Source: Hsuehochloa calcarea (Eukaryota; Streptophyta; Magnoliopsida; Poales; Poaceae). Taken from it: a stretch of 64,000 nt of DNA. Shown piece by piece: positions 23,498 through 35,355 of the stretch; within the stretch, counting starts at the first letter, position 1, and every line of letters starts with the position of its first letter. The position numbers and the translations under genes are program-made. Where the stretch lies: NCBI GenBank assembly GCA_036346395.1, contig CM070601.1, forward strand, positions 13,947,763-14,011,762, given 5' to 3'. The notes beneath the pieces are model-generated. The model searched no databases. It was not told where the DNA came from and saw nothing but the letters and a program-made list of their open reading frames with translations.

Positions 23498-23990
23498 GGA
23501 GTTCGTATACAAATCAAATTGCTAGTTTAATTTAATTTATTCCTAATTTTAGTTATTTTGATATTTTACTTTGGAATTTATATGGAAATCAAATTATGAT
23601 TTTTCTTAATTTTTTATTCCGAATCATAATTATTTAGGGACTTTACATTGGAATTCTTATCGAAATCAGGTTGTTAATTTAATTTATTTTTTATTCCTAA
23701 TTTCTATTTTTTTGGGAATTCTTATACAACTCTAATTGCTATTTTTTGTTGTGAATTATATTTATTTAGTGATTTTACTTAGGAAATCGTATGGGAAAAA
23801 AATTACTGTTTTTTTTATTTTTTATCCCGAATTTCAATTATTGGGTTGGAATTCGTTTACAAATCCAATTGCTAAAATGTTCTGAATTATACTTATTTAG
23901 GAATTTTACTTAGGAACTGGTATGTAAATCGAATTTCTAATTTTATTTTATTATTTATTCCAAATTCATGTTATTTATGGGTTGTACTTG
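23498..23990. repeat. Degenerate AT-rich tandem repeat, seven copies of 65-77 bp
   Basis: The phrase GGAATTCNTATACAAATCAAATTGC recurs in drifted form at 23498, 23573, 23650, 23715, 23782, 23848 and 23913, each followed by an AT-rich TTTATTCCNAATTNNNATTATTTAG segment. Confidence 0.75.
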
Positions 23991-24103
23991 ACATAGACTC
24001 TTTCTGTTAATCAAGATCGTCCATCACGATCAATAGTTTAGATCTTTCTCTTTCTCCTCCGATTAATACGAGAATTTCCATCCCTTGAGAATATATGCTT
24101 TAA

Positions 24104-24108
<5 letters not shown>

Positions 24109-24162
<54 letters not shown>
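24109..24162. repeat. (AT)n microsatellite
   Basis: About 54 bp of TA units at the left edge of fold-back unit 1. Confidence 0.97.
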
Positions 24163-24165
<3 letters not shown>

Positions 24166-24509
24166 TAATACTTTCTACTCCCGTGTAGTTACTCCCACCT
24201 TTGATATACCACCTCTTGATATACTCTTTATCACTTTGGGTATACTCATATACTAATTATAAGATAATCCAATGCGAACCACACGAAAAATTTATAAGAG
24301 AGTCCATAGTTTTAGCATATTTTGTAAATACATTCATATTCGCACTAAAAGGAGTATGTCTAAAAATTGTACATACCACCCACGAAAGGTGTGAATACCA
24401 CCTAGGTGGTCTTATATACTTTATACTACATACATACTCTCGGTTGCTCAAAATACTCCCTACGTTGTGAGATACGGAATATAACTACTCCGGGAGTAGG
24501 AAAAGGCTT

Positions 24510-24510
<1 letters not shown>
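24163..24510. mobile_element. Fold-back unit 1 flanked by (AT)n
   Basis: About 348 bp between two (AT)n tracts. The left half (CTACTCCCGTGTAGTTACTCC, GATATACCACCTC, ATTATAAGATAATCC) matches the left halves of units 2 and 3. The right end TACTCCGGGAGTAGGAAAAGG is its rough inverted counterpart. It is non-coding. Confidence 0.55.

Positions 24511-24563
<53 letters not shown>
24511..24563. repeat. (AT)n microsatellite between fold-back units 1 and 2
   Basis: About 53 bp of TA units, bounded by CCT on the left and AGG on the right. Confidence 0.97.
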
Positions 24564-24565
<2 letters not shown>

Positions 24566-24890
24566 AAAATGGTTTGGTACTCTGAGTATGTACTCGCCTC
24601 TCATATACCACTTAAATGTGATAATACCTCTTTATCTATTTGAGTATACTCCAATGATGATTATAAGATACTCCAAAGTGAGTTCTATGAAAAATTTATG
24701 AAAGTCCACTTTTATAGAAAATTTGTGTGTATACTTTTGTTTATATATGAAAAGGTATATGACAAAATAAAGGACTCCAATGAAAATTTTTCAATCAAAT
24801 TGCCTGTATAGTAAAAATGATAAAGAAGTATAATATATTTATTTAAGTGGTATATTAATGAAGTATGTACTCGAGTATGCAGGCAGGCGT

Positions 24891-24892
<2 letters not shown>
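24564..24892. mobile_element. Fold-back unit 2 flanked by (AT)n
   Basis: About 330 bp. The left half (AGGAAAATGG..TACTC, CATATACCACTTAAA, TATAAGATACTCC, GAAAAATTTATG) pairs in inverted orientation with the right half (AAAATTTTTCAATCA, TTTAAGTGGTATATTA, GTACTCGAGTATGC..CGTCC). It is non-coding, with (AT)n on both sides. Confidence 0.65.

Positions 24893-24980
<88 letters not shown>
24893..24980. repeat. Compound (AT)n-(TG)n microsatellite
   Basis: TA units at 24893-24937 pass directly into about 22 TG units to 24980. Confidence 0.97.
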
Positions 24981-24981
<1 letters not shown>

Positions 24982-25346
24982 TACATATATGTATATAGGA
25001 CACCCGTTTCGTACTCCTGTGAGTAAGTACTACCACTTCCAATATACCACCTAAACAAACATATGATATTTCCTTATCACTTTCAGTATACTTAAATATC
25101 AATTATAAGATACTCAAATGTGACTTGATTGAAAAATTTCCATTGTGGCTCTTTATTTTAGCTATATATATATATTTTATATAAAAGAAATATATATATA
25201 CAAATTTTGCTATAGAAAGTGATCTTTAATGAAATTTTTCATAGAACTCACTTTGGAGTATCTAATAATGATTATTAGGGTATACTAAAATTGATAAAAA
25301 GGTATTATCAAACGATTTAAATGCTATATGAGAAGTGGGAGTAGGG
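24981..25346. mobile_element. Fold-back unit 3 flanked by (AT)n
   Basis: About 365 bp. The left half (AGGACACCCG..TACTCC, AATATACCACCTAAA, ATTATAAGATACTC) is mirrored by the right half (GGAGTATCTAATAATG, GATTTAAATGCTATATGAG, GGGAGTAGGGT). It carries a smaller TA-rich centre and is non-coding. Confidence 0.65.

Positions 25347-25381
<35 letters not shown>
25347..25381. repeat. (AT)n microsatellite
   Basis: About 35 bp of AT units at the right edge of fold-back unit 3. Confidence 0.95.
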
Positions 25382-25382
<1 letters not shown>

Positions 25383-25619
25383 CTCAAGCTACCTTCCAAA
25401 AGAATTGTATCTGTTTCATCTAGAAGTTTCGCCAAAAGTGACGTACTTGTATCCACCCTGTACAAGTTACGTACCGATCCCACATACAGCACATCGCTTC
25501 TATACTTGTATCCACCCTGAAATCACAAGCCATGCACGCCGTATCCCACTGAAAGCTTGCATGCCCATCTAGAAGCTTTGCCAAACGTTACAAATAGCTC
25601 AAGCTACCTTCCAAAAGCG
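25379..25619. repeat. 24 bp direct repeat flanking 193 bp
   Basis: ATAGCTCAAGCTACCTTCCA and the next AAAG occur at 25379-25402 and 25596-25619. Between them CATCTAGAAG.TT..GCCAAA and ACTTGTATCCACCCTG also occur twice each, so this stretch is internally duplicated and rearranged. Confidence 0.8.
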
Positions 25620-25788
25620 TCTGCTCTCATACCCACAGATCATCGAATCATTACTATCTTTCCTGTTTGGCTGTGTGCTCCTGCCATTTTGTAATATCTT
25701 TTTATAAACGAATTGCAGTTTCGTAATCTTTTTTTTTAATGAATTGCAGTTTTGTAATCTTAATTTACACACCTCAGAGATAGCCTCT

Positions 25789-25846
25789 GGAGATACAGCC
25801 TTAATTCGAGATAGTCTCAGATACACTGCCGTTATTGCGAGAGATA
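25789..25846 (+). promoter_or_regulatory. Upstream block shared by two UGT genes
   Basis: GGAGATACAGCCTTAATTCG and the bases that follow are repeated, with few changes, at 38342-38396 upstream of the UGT pseudogene. This shows that the tandem duplication included 5' flank. Whether it acts as promoter is inference. Confidence 0.5.
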
Positions 25847-25926
25847 CTCTACTCTGGATCATAGTCGTAGATACTGCCTAGCTAAATATATTGCGTGCAC
25901 AGCAGACGCTAGCTAAGCTAAGAGCG

Positions 25927-27344
25927 ATGAGAGAAACCGTGGTTTTGTACCCAGGAATCGGCGTGGGGCACCTCGTGCCGATGGTGGAGCTCGCCAAGCT
26001 CTTCCTGCAGCGCGGCCTCCCCGTCACCGTGGTCGTCATCGAGCCGCCTGCCAAGTCGACGGACACCGCAGCCGCGGTCGCGCGTGCCGCGGCGGCCAAC
26101 CCGTCCATCAACTTCCACGTGCTGCCAACACCTGACCACGTCCCGGCTGCGGCGGAGGCAGAGCAGTCTAACCCTTTCCTGAAGGCGTTCGGTCTACTCC
26201 GCCGCATGAACGCGCCGCTCCGCGACTACCTCCGCTCGGTCCTCCCCTCCGTGCGCGCTCTCGTCCTCGACATGTTCTGCGTCGACGCCCTCGACGTCGC
26301 CACGGGGCTCGGCATACCGGCCTACGTCTTCTACGCTTCCGGCGCCAGCAGCCTCTCCGCCTACCTATACTTGCCGCACATGCAGGCCAAGATAAACGCC
26401 AGTTTCGGGAGATCGGCGAGGACGCTCCGCTCTCCTTCCCGGGTAATCGCCCATTCAAAGCCACGGAGCTTCCCAAAGATTTCCTCGACCGCAACAACGA
26501 GGCGTACAGGGAGTTCCTGTGCGCGTTCGAGCGGATCCCGGAATCCCACGGCATCCTCGTCAACACATTCGATTGGCTGGAGGCGAGGGCGCTGCGCGCG
26601 CTCAGGAATGGCGAGTGCATCCCCGGCCGTCCCATGCCGCCGGTCTACTGCGTCGGGCCAATGGTCTCGGCAGGCGGAGAGAAGAAGCATGAGTGCCTTG
26701 CATGGCTGGACGCGCAGCCGGAGAACAGCGTCGTGTTCCTCTGCTTTGGGAGCATGGGCTCGTTCCCCAAGAAGCAGCTCGAGGAGATCGCCATTGGGCT
26801 GGAGAGGTCCGGACAGAGGTTTTTGTGGGTGGTCCGGACAGAGGTTCTGGTCGACTTTCTCGCGGACGCGCTCGTCGAACCAGACCTCGCCACGCTCCTA
26901 CCAGAGGGGTTCTTGGAAAGGACCAGCGGCAGGGGGCTAGTGGCCCAGTCGTGGGTGCCGCAGGTGGACGTGCTGCTGCACAGGGCGACAGCCGCTTTCG
27001 TGACGCACTGCGGGTGGAACTCAACGCTGGAGGGGATCACGGCCGGGTTGTCTCTGCTGTGCTGGCCGCTATACGCGGAGCAGAGGCAGAACAAGGTGTT
27101 CATCGTGGAGGAGTTGGGGGCCGGTGTGGAGATGATGGGGTACGACAAGGAGGTGGTGACGGCGAAGGAGGTGGAGTCGAAGGTTAGGTGGGTGATGGAG
27201 TCAGAGGGCGGACGGGCACTCCGGGAGCAAGCGCTGGTGGCAAAGGAGAAGGCCTCTGAGGCGCTGAAGGAAGGTACTGGTGCCTCCCACACAGCTTTTG
27301 CTAAGTTTCTGGGAGATTTGGAGAGTATTTGGCTGTCACCCTAG
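25927..27344 (+). pseudogene. UDP-glycosyltransferase (family 1, UGT88-like), one frameshift
   Basis: Family-1 UGTs move a sugar from a UDP-sugar to a small acceptor in the cytosol. ATG 25927 begins MRETVVLYPGIGVGHLVPM, with the catalytic His at residue 15. The gene is a single exon. Frame 1 reads to about codon 160 (YLPHMQAKINASFG), then a 1 nt loss near 26411 shifts it. The homologous reading resumes as IGEDAPLSFPGN, DRNNEAYREFLCAFERIPES and onward to the TAG at 27342. The PSPG box (WVPQVDVLLHRATAAF, THCGWNSTLEGITAGLSLLC, ending AEQ) is complete. Conceptual length is about 472 aa, normal for the family. A single missing G separates it from an open gene, so a sequencing error is possible. 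It is the nearest relative of the pseudogene at 38.7 kb. Confidence 0.9.
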
Positions 27345-27944
27345 CCGTGAGATTCTAAGGGCTAGTCTTAAGAAGAAATAATAATGTAGTTGATTGAATG
27401 CAAGGTCAAATAAAACTTCATTGGAAAACTATTGCAGTACCCATCCTTTGTGGTGCACTCACCCTTCGGTTTGGGTACCAAACCATCCTGAAAAATTTCG
27501 AAAAGAATTGATGATGGTGTAGTCTATAAAGTTTCTAGCACTGTTTAAAATTTTAACTTCAAAATCAAAATGTGTTAGAAGAAACAAAAATGACAACTTT
27601 GTTGTGAATAGTACATAGTATAATTTCTCTCTCTCTCTCTTTTGTTTTCCTTTCGATTTATCATTTGTCAGATTTTTCTCATTTTTTTACAATTAACATA
27701 TAATTATTTTAAATTTTAAACATATGTAGAGTAAATTGAGAAGTGCATCCTAAAAAATGTAGAGTAAATTGAGAAGTGCATCCTAAAAAAGTTTTGAACT
27801 TTTTCATGTTTGATTTGGTGCCCAAATCAAAGGTTGAGTGCAGGAGTGCCCCGTAAAGGGTTAGTGCATATGGTATGTTGTCGAGCATTAGAAACACCTG
27901 CAGCTCAATTTGTGCATGAAAGGACATATTTTTTGCATGTTAGT
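27345..27944. other. UGT 3' flank without recognised gene
   Basis: AT-rich flank with a 33 bp tandem duplication at 27725-27790. Nothing else was recognised. Confidence 0.5.
27725..27790. repeat. 33 bp perfect tandem duplication
   Basis: TGTAGAGTAAATTGAGAAGT and the next 13 bases occur twice back to back (27725-27757, 27758-27790). Confidence 0.97.
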
Positions 27945-29900
27945 CCTACAGTTTGTTGGGGATTTTTAAAATAAAGTAATTATTTTGGGTCATATATAAT
28001 TAATGTTGATTTGTTTTAATCAAAGGTAAGAGAGAATGTGTTGTGGAGAAATGGTCTAATCGACCATGGATGAAGAATCTTTTTTTTTGTGAAATGGCAA
28101 TAGAATTGCCACTATTGCATTAAAGAAGGACAAGGTACAGACAGCGCATAAAAGAAAAGGAAAAAAACACAAAAAATAAAACTACATAAAAATAAAACAA
28201 TAAAAACTAAGAACCACAGGACTTTCGGACAGCTTCGCGATTTGCTTTCTCAGAGCTACTTTTGAACGTCCCCTTGACCTTCATGGCCAACTCACTTTGG
28301 CCTTCAGGATAAACAATGCATTCGAATACGAGGTCTCCGGAGGGCCAAATCGCTAGGGGCTAACCGCATGATTGTCAAAACTCAAAAGAGACTCGTGCCT
28401 CATAGCGGGCCACTTCAACAAATCATTCACAGCAAAAGATCCCGAAATGATTAGATATCTGGCCGTTGCTCGGGCGCAACGAAGTAGTCGACGAACTCAC
28501 CAAAATGGCTAGTTCACCCCATGCGGTGGCGGCGAGGTCCGACATCACGCCCTCGAAGGACTCCATCGCCCCCTAGGCAGCTTGCGCCATGGAAGACGAT
28601 AAGTCCTACTACGCTCGCACCTCCTCCTCTAGATCAGTCCGGACGGCCTGAAGCATTCGCACCTCCCCCCTCAAGCCGGCCGGCGCACTCCTCCTCCAAC
28701 GCCGCACAACCTTCACCTCAATGGCCTTCGCACCACGCTCAAGGCCTCAATCTACGTTTGCTTCGAGTTCACCCCTTGCTGAATCTCGTAAAAGCTCCGC
28801 TAGATATCCCCCTCGAGCACACGTGACAGCGTAACAGAAGCATCGTGAGACAGACAGCGAATACAAAGGCGGAGATAGTGTGCGCCAAAATCGTACCTTC
28901 GCCTCAAAAGCCCAGAACATGGCCGGTAGAGGCATGCTCCGGAAAAGTTCCTCGACAGCCGGCGGAGCCGTGAAGCGTGCCACATCCCCGAAGACGCCAC
29001 TCGCGTCCGTGCCGACCTTGAAGTCTGCTGGGCAGAGCGAGCCCAGGTCGGCAGCGGCGCCAGGGACCGAAGCAGCAGCCCATGGAGGCGCAACCCTAGA
29101 GCTTCTGGACGCGGATCCTCATTCGCTCGCCTTCTCCTCCCCGTCAGTCACATCTGCACCGCAAGCACAACTCAGCACACCTCACACCAAACAAAAAAAC
29201 AAAAACAAAAACAGAAACAAAAAGGTGGATGCACAAGAAGAACTGATGGATCGCGTCGCGCCCAGGGGTGAGAGGATCCTCGGAGGCTCGGAATACACAT
29301 GCGACGGAGTGCTGTCCGCCGATGACTCCTTGAGGCCCATTCTCGCTATCCCAAAAGAGCTTCACCCCCCTTCGGCAGCTCGAAGTCCGTCGTGACCAGA
29401 TGCCTTGGTCGTTAGTTGGTCAATGGCCAGGACAGCAGCATGTGTGCTAATGATTGACTAGTTTCATCAGTTGATGAAACGATGTCTCTTTTGACGATTC
29501 GTGAACGATCGTGTTTCTAGGTGATCGCTCTTAGCATAATATAAACTGAGCGTTTTCTCTCTTGTTCTTAAAACGAAAAAGAAACATAATCACAAGGCGG
29601 TTATATAAATCATTCTCTCACTCAGATCGCTTGTGCATGGTACTTCTGCAGGGTGCCATTCTATAGTACTATTGATAGTCATGCAAAGTCTGAAGAGGAT
29701 CTATGATCATCTTAACGAGTGCACGTGCAGGCGATGGGGCTTCGTTGTATCTTAGAAGGCTATTTGTTGGTAATCCGGTACACACCTTATGATCGAGAGA
29801 CAAGTAAATCTTAAAGGACGACGATGTTACATGCCTTGAAGTCGATCCTGCACATATTCAAGTCATCTCCAGACCTTCTGCACCAACAAGTTAAGTTGGA
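27945..29900. repeat. Segmental duplication, copy 1 (interrupted)
   Basis: 27965-28077 matches 35755-35866 (GGTCATATATAATTA, GGTAAGAGAGAATGTGTTG, CGACCATGGATG). 29408-29900 matches 36022-36680 (GGCCAGGACAGCAG, TTTGACGATTCGTGA, GCATGGNACTTNTGCAGGGT). Copy 1 is split by the insertion at 28078-29400 and copy 2 by a ~155 bp insertion near 36349-36505. The pair shows that sequence flanking the UGT genes was duplicated with them. Confidence 0.85.
28078..29400 (-). mobile_element. Unidentified insertion, possibly a 5'-truncated retroposon on the minus strand
   Basis: This ~1.3 kb GC-rich block interrupts the duplicated segment. It replaces about 150 bp present in copy 2. Its left edge is a T run (28079-28088), which would be the poly(A) tail of a minus-strand retroposon. 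The minus strand has short open stretches (for example DVARFTAPPAVEELF and MPLPAMFWAFEAKVRF, near 28980-28890) that I cannot assign to a family. No target duplication was found. Confidence 0.4.
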
Positions 29901-30349
29901 TCTCTTCGAAGACAGATGGCATATGTCAGACAACTACGAGAAAGCCACTGCTCGTGACCTCTCAAGTGAGAAGACAACGACGTATATGTTGTGGCATGTA
30001 GACCAATGCATGTAATGGTCCAGGCTTTGGTGCAGGATACGGTCTGTGGACTGATGCAAGTGCATATGTTGCACTGAAACGAAATCTCACAAGAACTTCC
30101 TGGCCATTGGCCGGTTGAATGGCATACAAAATGCACGCATACAGTGAATGAATTAAGGCCTTCAGCCTGGCCATTAGTCACCTCTCCTTACTACAGTTCG
30201 GACGGCACAACCGCGCCCGATTCACTTGGGCCCGGTCCGTGTGCCGGATTATTATTTTTGCACTATTTGATATTAGAGACTGAATTTTAATATTTCATTA
30301 TGAACATGCTCTTACATGGGTAGTGTGCATGACTTGAGTTGAACTGTAA
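29901..30349. other. Intergenic DNA, nothing recognised
   Basis: No coding homology or repeat structure was seen. Confidence 0.5.
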
Positions 30350-31003
30350 TTGCTGGCCCACCGGCCCAAACGATTTGACGCGCTCCAACACCTCCGAAAG
30401 GTACCAGGTACACATTTGAGGTGCCAAAGGGTGTAAGAAGACCGCCAAAAGCACCAAGCCGATGGCTTACCCTGGCCTAGGTGGGGGTGCCAGGCATCCC
30501 CTTCGCACACACGAAGGGCATAGGAAGGATGCTGAGGGTAGCCCAGTCAGAAGGATGCTACACGTCCGGGAGTGAAGGATTCCCGAAGGCCCTAGCCTCG
30601 GGCCACCTTGCATGGAGCGAGGGGCCTTCACTCCGGGGCTACCCCGTGGGGGGCGATGGGAGAAGGGCACCACCAGCGGGCTAGCAGCACGGCCGCGATG
30701 GACCAGGTCCAGGAGAGTCTACTGTGAACCGAAGGCTACGTCTAGGAAGAGGAGAAGACCCTATAGCCCCTACGGGTATATGACCTTTTTAAGGGTAGAG
30801 TTGTAATCTCATGTACCATAATTGTGAGACTATAAATAGACCATTTCCCTACGTAATAGCAGGACTTTTTAAAAGACAACAAAGACACATTAATACACTC
30901 TTGACACCGGTCCCCTCTATCGAGGATCCCCAGGTTCCCCCCTTCGCATCCGTAAGATACCCGAAGTTCTATTTTCTCTACTGTCTAGTTCTGTTATTAC
31001 AAC
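30350..31003 (+). repeat. Probable solo LTR (gypsy-type)
   Basis: A ~650 bp non-coding block with LTR layout. It starts TGCTGGCCCACCGGCCC, has a GC-rich U3, a TATA box in GACTATAAATAGACC (near 30824), a GAGGATCCCCAGGTTCCC segment and an end near TTATTACAACA. There is no primer-binding site or coding region on either side. A target duplication was not confirmed. Confidence 0.55.
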
Positions 31004-31749
31004 ACTGCTTTTTTTTTGTATAGAAGTGTCTATGATTACTGTTGATATTTGGACAAATTAAGGACTGCTTATTTTCTAGACATGCTTTTGCCTGTGTGTA
31101 TTGTGCATATGAATGCATGTTCTTTGCCCGTCCTTGTTTAACGGTTCAATTGATAATGCTATGAAAGTTGTATATGTATGTGGTTAATGCATGAAAGTGA
31201 GAACATGTTTGCTCGAGTCTGAAATGGTTTGTCATGTCACTTGGACCATGGATTTTTTTCTTGTTTATTTCTTTTGGAGAACTTGACGATGGATCAATCT
31301 AATAAGTGACTATATTGTGTTCAAAGTATATATTGTTTCTCTCGAAGGGAATGAGCTGTAAGGAACAAAGCTTAATTAAGTTTTGGATGTGACAGTAGCC
31401 AATGGGGCACACGCTCTTGGTGCATGAACTGTTAACAAGCAGACCTTTCAGTAGTTGGGTCTGGCGCATGTCTAAATGCATTGATATGATGCACGCATAT
31501 ATATGACTTGCAACGCTAAATTCTCTTGGAATTAGAGGAAGAACATAAATGAGAAGAACATGTTTCGCCAAAGCGGTAAAGGGAGCGTATAATCCCGGTA
31601 TACTCTGAACTAGTATATATATTTGTTGTGATAGTTGGTTCATACTATTATGGGAGTAAAAACTCATGTATACAATGATTAGTCCAGGTAAATTGGACTA
31701 AAACAAGGTATAGTGTGAAATCTAGTAAAATGATCACGATTAACTTTGT
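31004..31749. other. Intergenic DNA, nothing recognised
   Basis: AT-rich sequence without coding homology or clear repeats. Confidence 0.5.
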
Positions 31750-34700
31750 ATGGTCAGGTATATAATATCCCAATTTTATGAGTTTCAAAACCTTTTTGAG
31801 TAGTTTAGTCCATTGAAAATTTTACCAATTTATTTTGAATTTAATAAAGCTTAAATGAGACTTTTAAAGTCAAAATAATTTAATATGACTAATTTGAACA
31901 TGAATTAAATCCAAAACTATTTTATTTGACCTCTTTGTGCTTGTAAATATTTTTTAGATTTTTCTAAATTTTTATGAGTTAATTTGCTATTTTTAATTTA
32001 CCATTTGGACTTTCTGGTATTTCTAAAATAGAAAAGCTATTTAAAATCTTAGAAAAACCTTTGGACTAAAATCATTTTGCCCGGCCACTTCCCCTACCTT
32101 CCGGCCCATTCTCACCCATGGCCCATTTTCTCTCTCCCGCCCGCTCGCCCGTGCCCGGACCCACTTGTTAGCCTCCCACATGTTGTGTGCAACGCTATCT
32201 CGCCTAAGCAACTTTCGCTGACATGTAGGCCCCACCGATGCACTGTTCATTGTCTTGGCCATCGTCTCGCTCTCGAACTCTGCGTTGCCCTGGTTTCTTG
32301 GCGTGCGAGACAGGACTCTCCCGGCCGCCGCACTATAAAGGGGGTAGCGGTAGCCCTTGACCTCCGCACCTCAATCGCACCGCCGCTGCTCAAAATCCCT
32401 GACCCTAGGCGTCGGAATCACCTTGGGAAGAAAAGCCACCACCGAAACCTTTGTCGCCGTGTTTCGCTGCCGTCGGTGCGCTCTAGGTCTCCCTCGGGAT
32501 CGCCATAGCCTGATCTACACCGCCGTCCTCTCAACGTCGTTGGAGTACCACTCTAGCCTCATCATCGTCGAGCCCGAGCCCTAGCTGCCGCTTCAACCTC
32601 ACCGCTGTCCATCATTGTCCACCTCCGGCTGCCGTGTGTACCCCATTGAGTTCACCGTCGCACCAACTACCCATCACGCACCTCCGTTTGCGCCGTTGTG
32701 GTCCCAATCGCCAGCGACCTTAGGTCCCCGGGCCACAACGCTGTTGAAATGATGTGGAGACCATATGTTAGTATCATGTCATCCACGTCAATGCCACCTT
32801 AGCCTCGTGTCCATGTGTCTGCCACATCAGCCCTCACCCGCAACCACATGAGAGCCAATCCACATGGACTTGGTCCACGGTAGACCTAGCCTCTGACATG
32901 TGGGCCCCATATGTCAGTCCACTGTTCCATGAAACTATGAGCTATAAACTAGTAGACCAAACCCAAGGACCCGGTCCACAGACCGAGGGTCCTACCTGTC
33001 AGCCTTTATTTTCTATTTTTCGAATTTTGTTTTAATTTTGGAATTCATTGCTGATGCAATATTTTGGAATTTCCTTTAGAAAGAAAAGTCTCAAAATTCA
33101 AAATAGTATTTTCTTTCTCTTTTTCTTAGATTTAATTTTTTTAGAGCCTGTTCTTCCTCATACAAACTCCGATTGAGCCCATTCAAGTTTCTATCTTCGC
33201 CTAGATTCAAGCCCTGCCTTCCTGTGATTTTTATTTAATTTTTAAAGTTTATTTATTACTCTGTTTTGTATTTATTTTAGTTTTTACTTTCATTTGTGAG
33301 TAGCCGTTGTTACTTCGGAAGTTTTCGAGGAAGGAAGAGTTGATCAAGCTCAAGACTAGTGCTTAGACTTGTTTTAAGGTAAGTTGTATCTTTGACCATG
33401 TTGAACCCAGTTTTTCAAAACTACTTCGATTCAAATTATTGCATATTACTTCAAGTATTTATTTCTTTAAATATTTTGGGATTAGCTATTCACCCATTTG
33501 ATTATATCCACTTTGCTTATTGTATTATCATGATCTTTTATCACCCTAGCTTGATTAATTATTAGTTAGTATAATTATAGCACCAACGTGGATTGGTTAG
33601 ACACGAATAGTATGTTTAGCCATGCAATGTGTTATTGATAACATTTTGAGTTGCAAAATCTAAACTTAACTAAGTGATTACATAACTTTTTGTAAAAACT
33701 GTTTGTTGTATGTTGATACTCATTGATGTCATGTAATGCACTCTTAACCAACAGGGTGGGAAAAGATTTAGAATGAGGCGAGTGAAAATAATTATAATAT
33801 GTGGAACTTTGTGTTTATGAAAATATGAATATTTGTAATTTGGTTAGAAATTAGGCAGTCTCGCCTTGGTCAATTAAGGACTTAACTTTGTATACTATTA
33901 AATTGAGTCATAACTGTACAATCACATACCTGGTATGAGACAAGCCTAATTTAGTAAGCTACAGAATCTTGATATTGACTACTCAAGCATATAGGTTAGA
34001 CTGTGTGCCAAGGTAGAGATGTGTACTACTTTGGGCGGGTCACACTTATGAGCGGTTCACCGTCTCCTGGTCCAACGATGTGCATCAGACCAAAGCACTC
34101 CGTTAGGGTTGGTACGATGGTATGCACATCGGGAGGGTCAATTATCAAGATGAAGTTTCAGAAAGGTTTTATTATAATTGGTGCTAGCTACATTGGTTAT
34201 ATCTTATGAGTAAAGTGCACAAACATCTGTATAGTGTTAAATAATATATTCGAATAGTCGCGTCCGCGTTCATGGACATTCTTAGAGATTTCACACTAGG
34301 GGTAGATTTTTATAACACAATTGGGAAAGGGTAACTGTGTGATTTAACTCATGTGGATGTGCGAAAGAAATTGATTAGGCTTCATGAGTTTTGTAAAAAT
34401 ACTAGTTAAACTATTATTGTTTATTCGTTTTAAATTATATTTTCAATATATTATTTATATTCAATTGCAAGTATCATTTTTTGCAAAATAACCATAGAAG
34501 TTATTTCCTTTGGAACAAGTCATCATCTATAATTATATTATGTGGTACAACTTGTTGAGTATTCAGAGTACTCATTCTTACTGCAATCATTCAGCTGAAG
34601 TGGATGAGTCTTCGCCTGCTTTCGAGGAGGGTGATCGATAGATCTTGATCTCAGTCGGTTGCTTATGACAAGTTGATGGGTTCCCGCTGAAGTTATTTCT

Positions 34701-34927
34701 GTTCTTCCGCCGTCTCTTTATTCAGTGTCAGCCCTGTGTGGCTTGATAAGTGTAAACTCGACCATAAGGTCACAACCGTTATTGAATAATCAAATTAGTC
34801 GTTTATTCTTATATTCATTTTATTTGGAATGATATTAATATTTGTTAACACTGTGTGCACTAGTATGATTCTAAACTAATGTATTATACACAGAGAGTCT
34901 GAATTTACGTATTTGGAATCCAACAAA
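31750..34927 (+). repeat. Probable long solo LTR or LTR fragment (about 3 kb)
   Basis: A non-coding stretch that starts AT-rich (ATATCCCAATTTTATGAG), passes through a GC-rich block with a TATA-like CACTATAAAGGGGG (near 32330), has degenerate proline/arginine-rich short frames and ends ..TTTGGAATCCAACA (34927). This is the usual look of a long grass gypsy LTR. No second LTR, primer-binding site or clear target duplication was found, so family and ends are uncertain. Confidence 0.4.
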
Positions 34928-35352
34928 GTACTACGTCAAAATCTAGTAGGGTCTTTTCGAAGAATGTAACTAGTGACTTGGAGTTGAACATCAACACCAA
35001 GAGGAACGGGTCTCAAGCCCACTACTAAATCACCTAGGGTGGAACCTCGACTCAACGCTTGGTATCCCACATTAGTCTTGACTTCACTGAGACAAAAGTA
35101 CAACCGAAGTGTGGTTGCGAACACTACATCAAAATTAGCCCATGCCAAGAGGAGAAAGTGCTTGGTACCCGTAATGAACAAGGGGAATGTTGAGCAAGCT
35201 TGCTCTTAATAGGCCTATAACAATTTTTTTTTGTTGAAGTACTAAAGTTACAGGAGTACTTCCGATAGAGCCTACCTATATATGAATGCAAAGTGAGGCG
35301 GCTTTGAGGAGACTCTACCACACTACTCTGGTCAACTTTGATGTGCGTTCAC
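34928..35352. other. Intergenic DNA, nothing firmly recognised
   Basis: A minus-strand open stretch of 81 codons (35181-34936) has no recognised homology. Confidence 0.4.
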
Positions 35353-35355
35353 TAA

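Noticed and set aside
26602..27292. Long minus-strand open frames opposite UGT1
   Set aside because: Shadows of GC-rich UGT coding sequence.
32077..32584. Overlapping open frames of 143 and 75 codons
   Set aside because: GC-rich part of a probable long LTR. Low complexity, no homology, no splice context.
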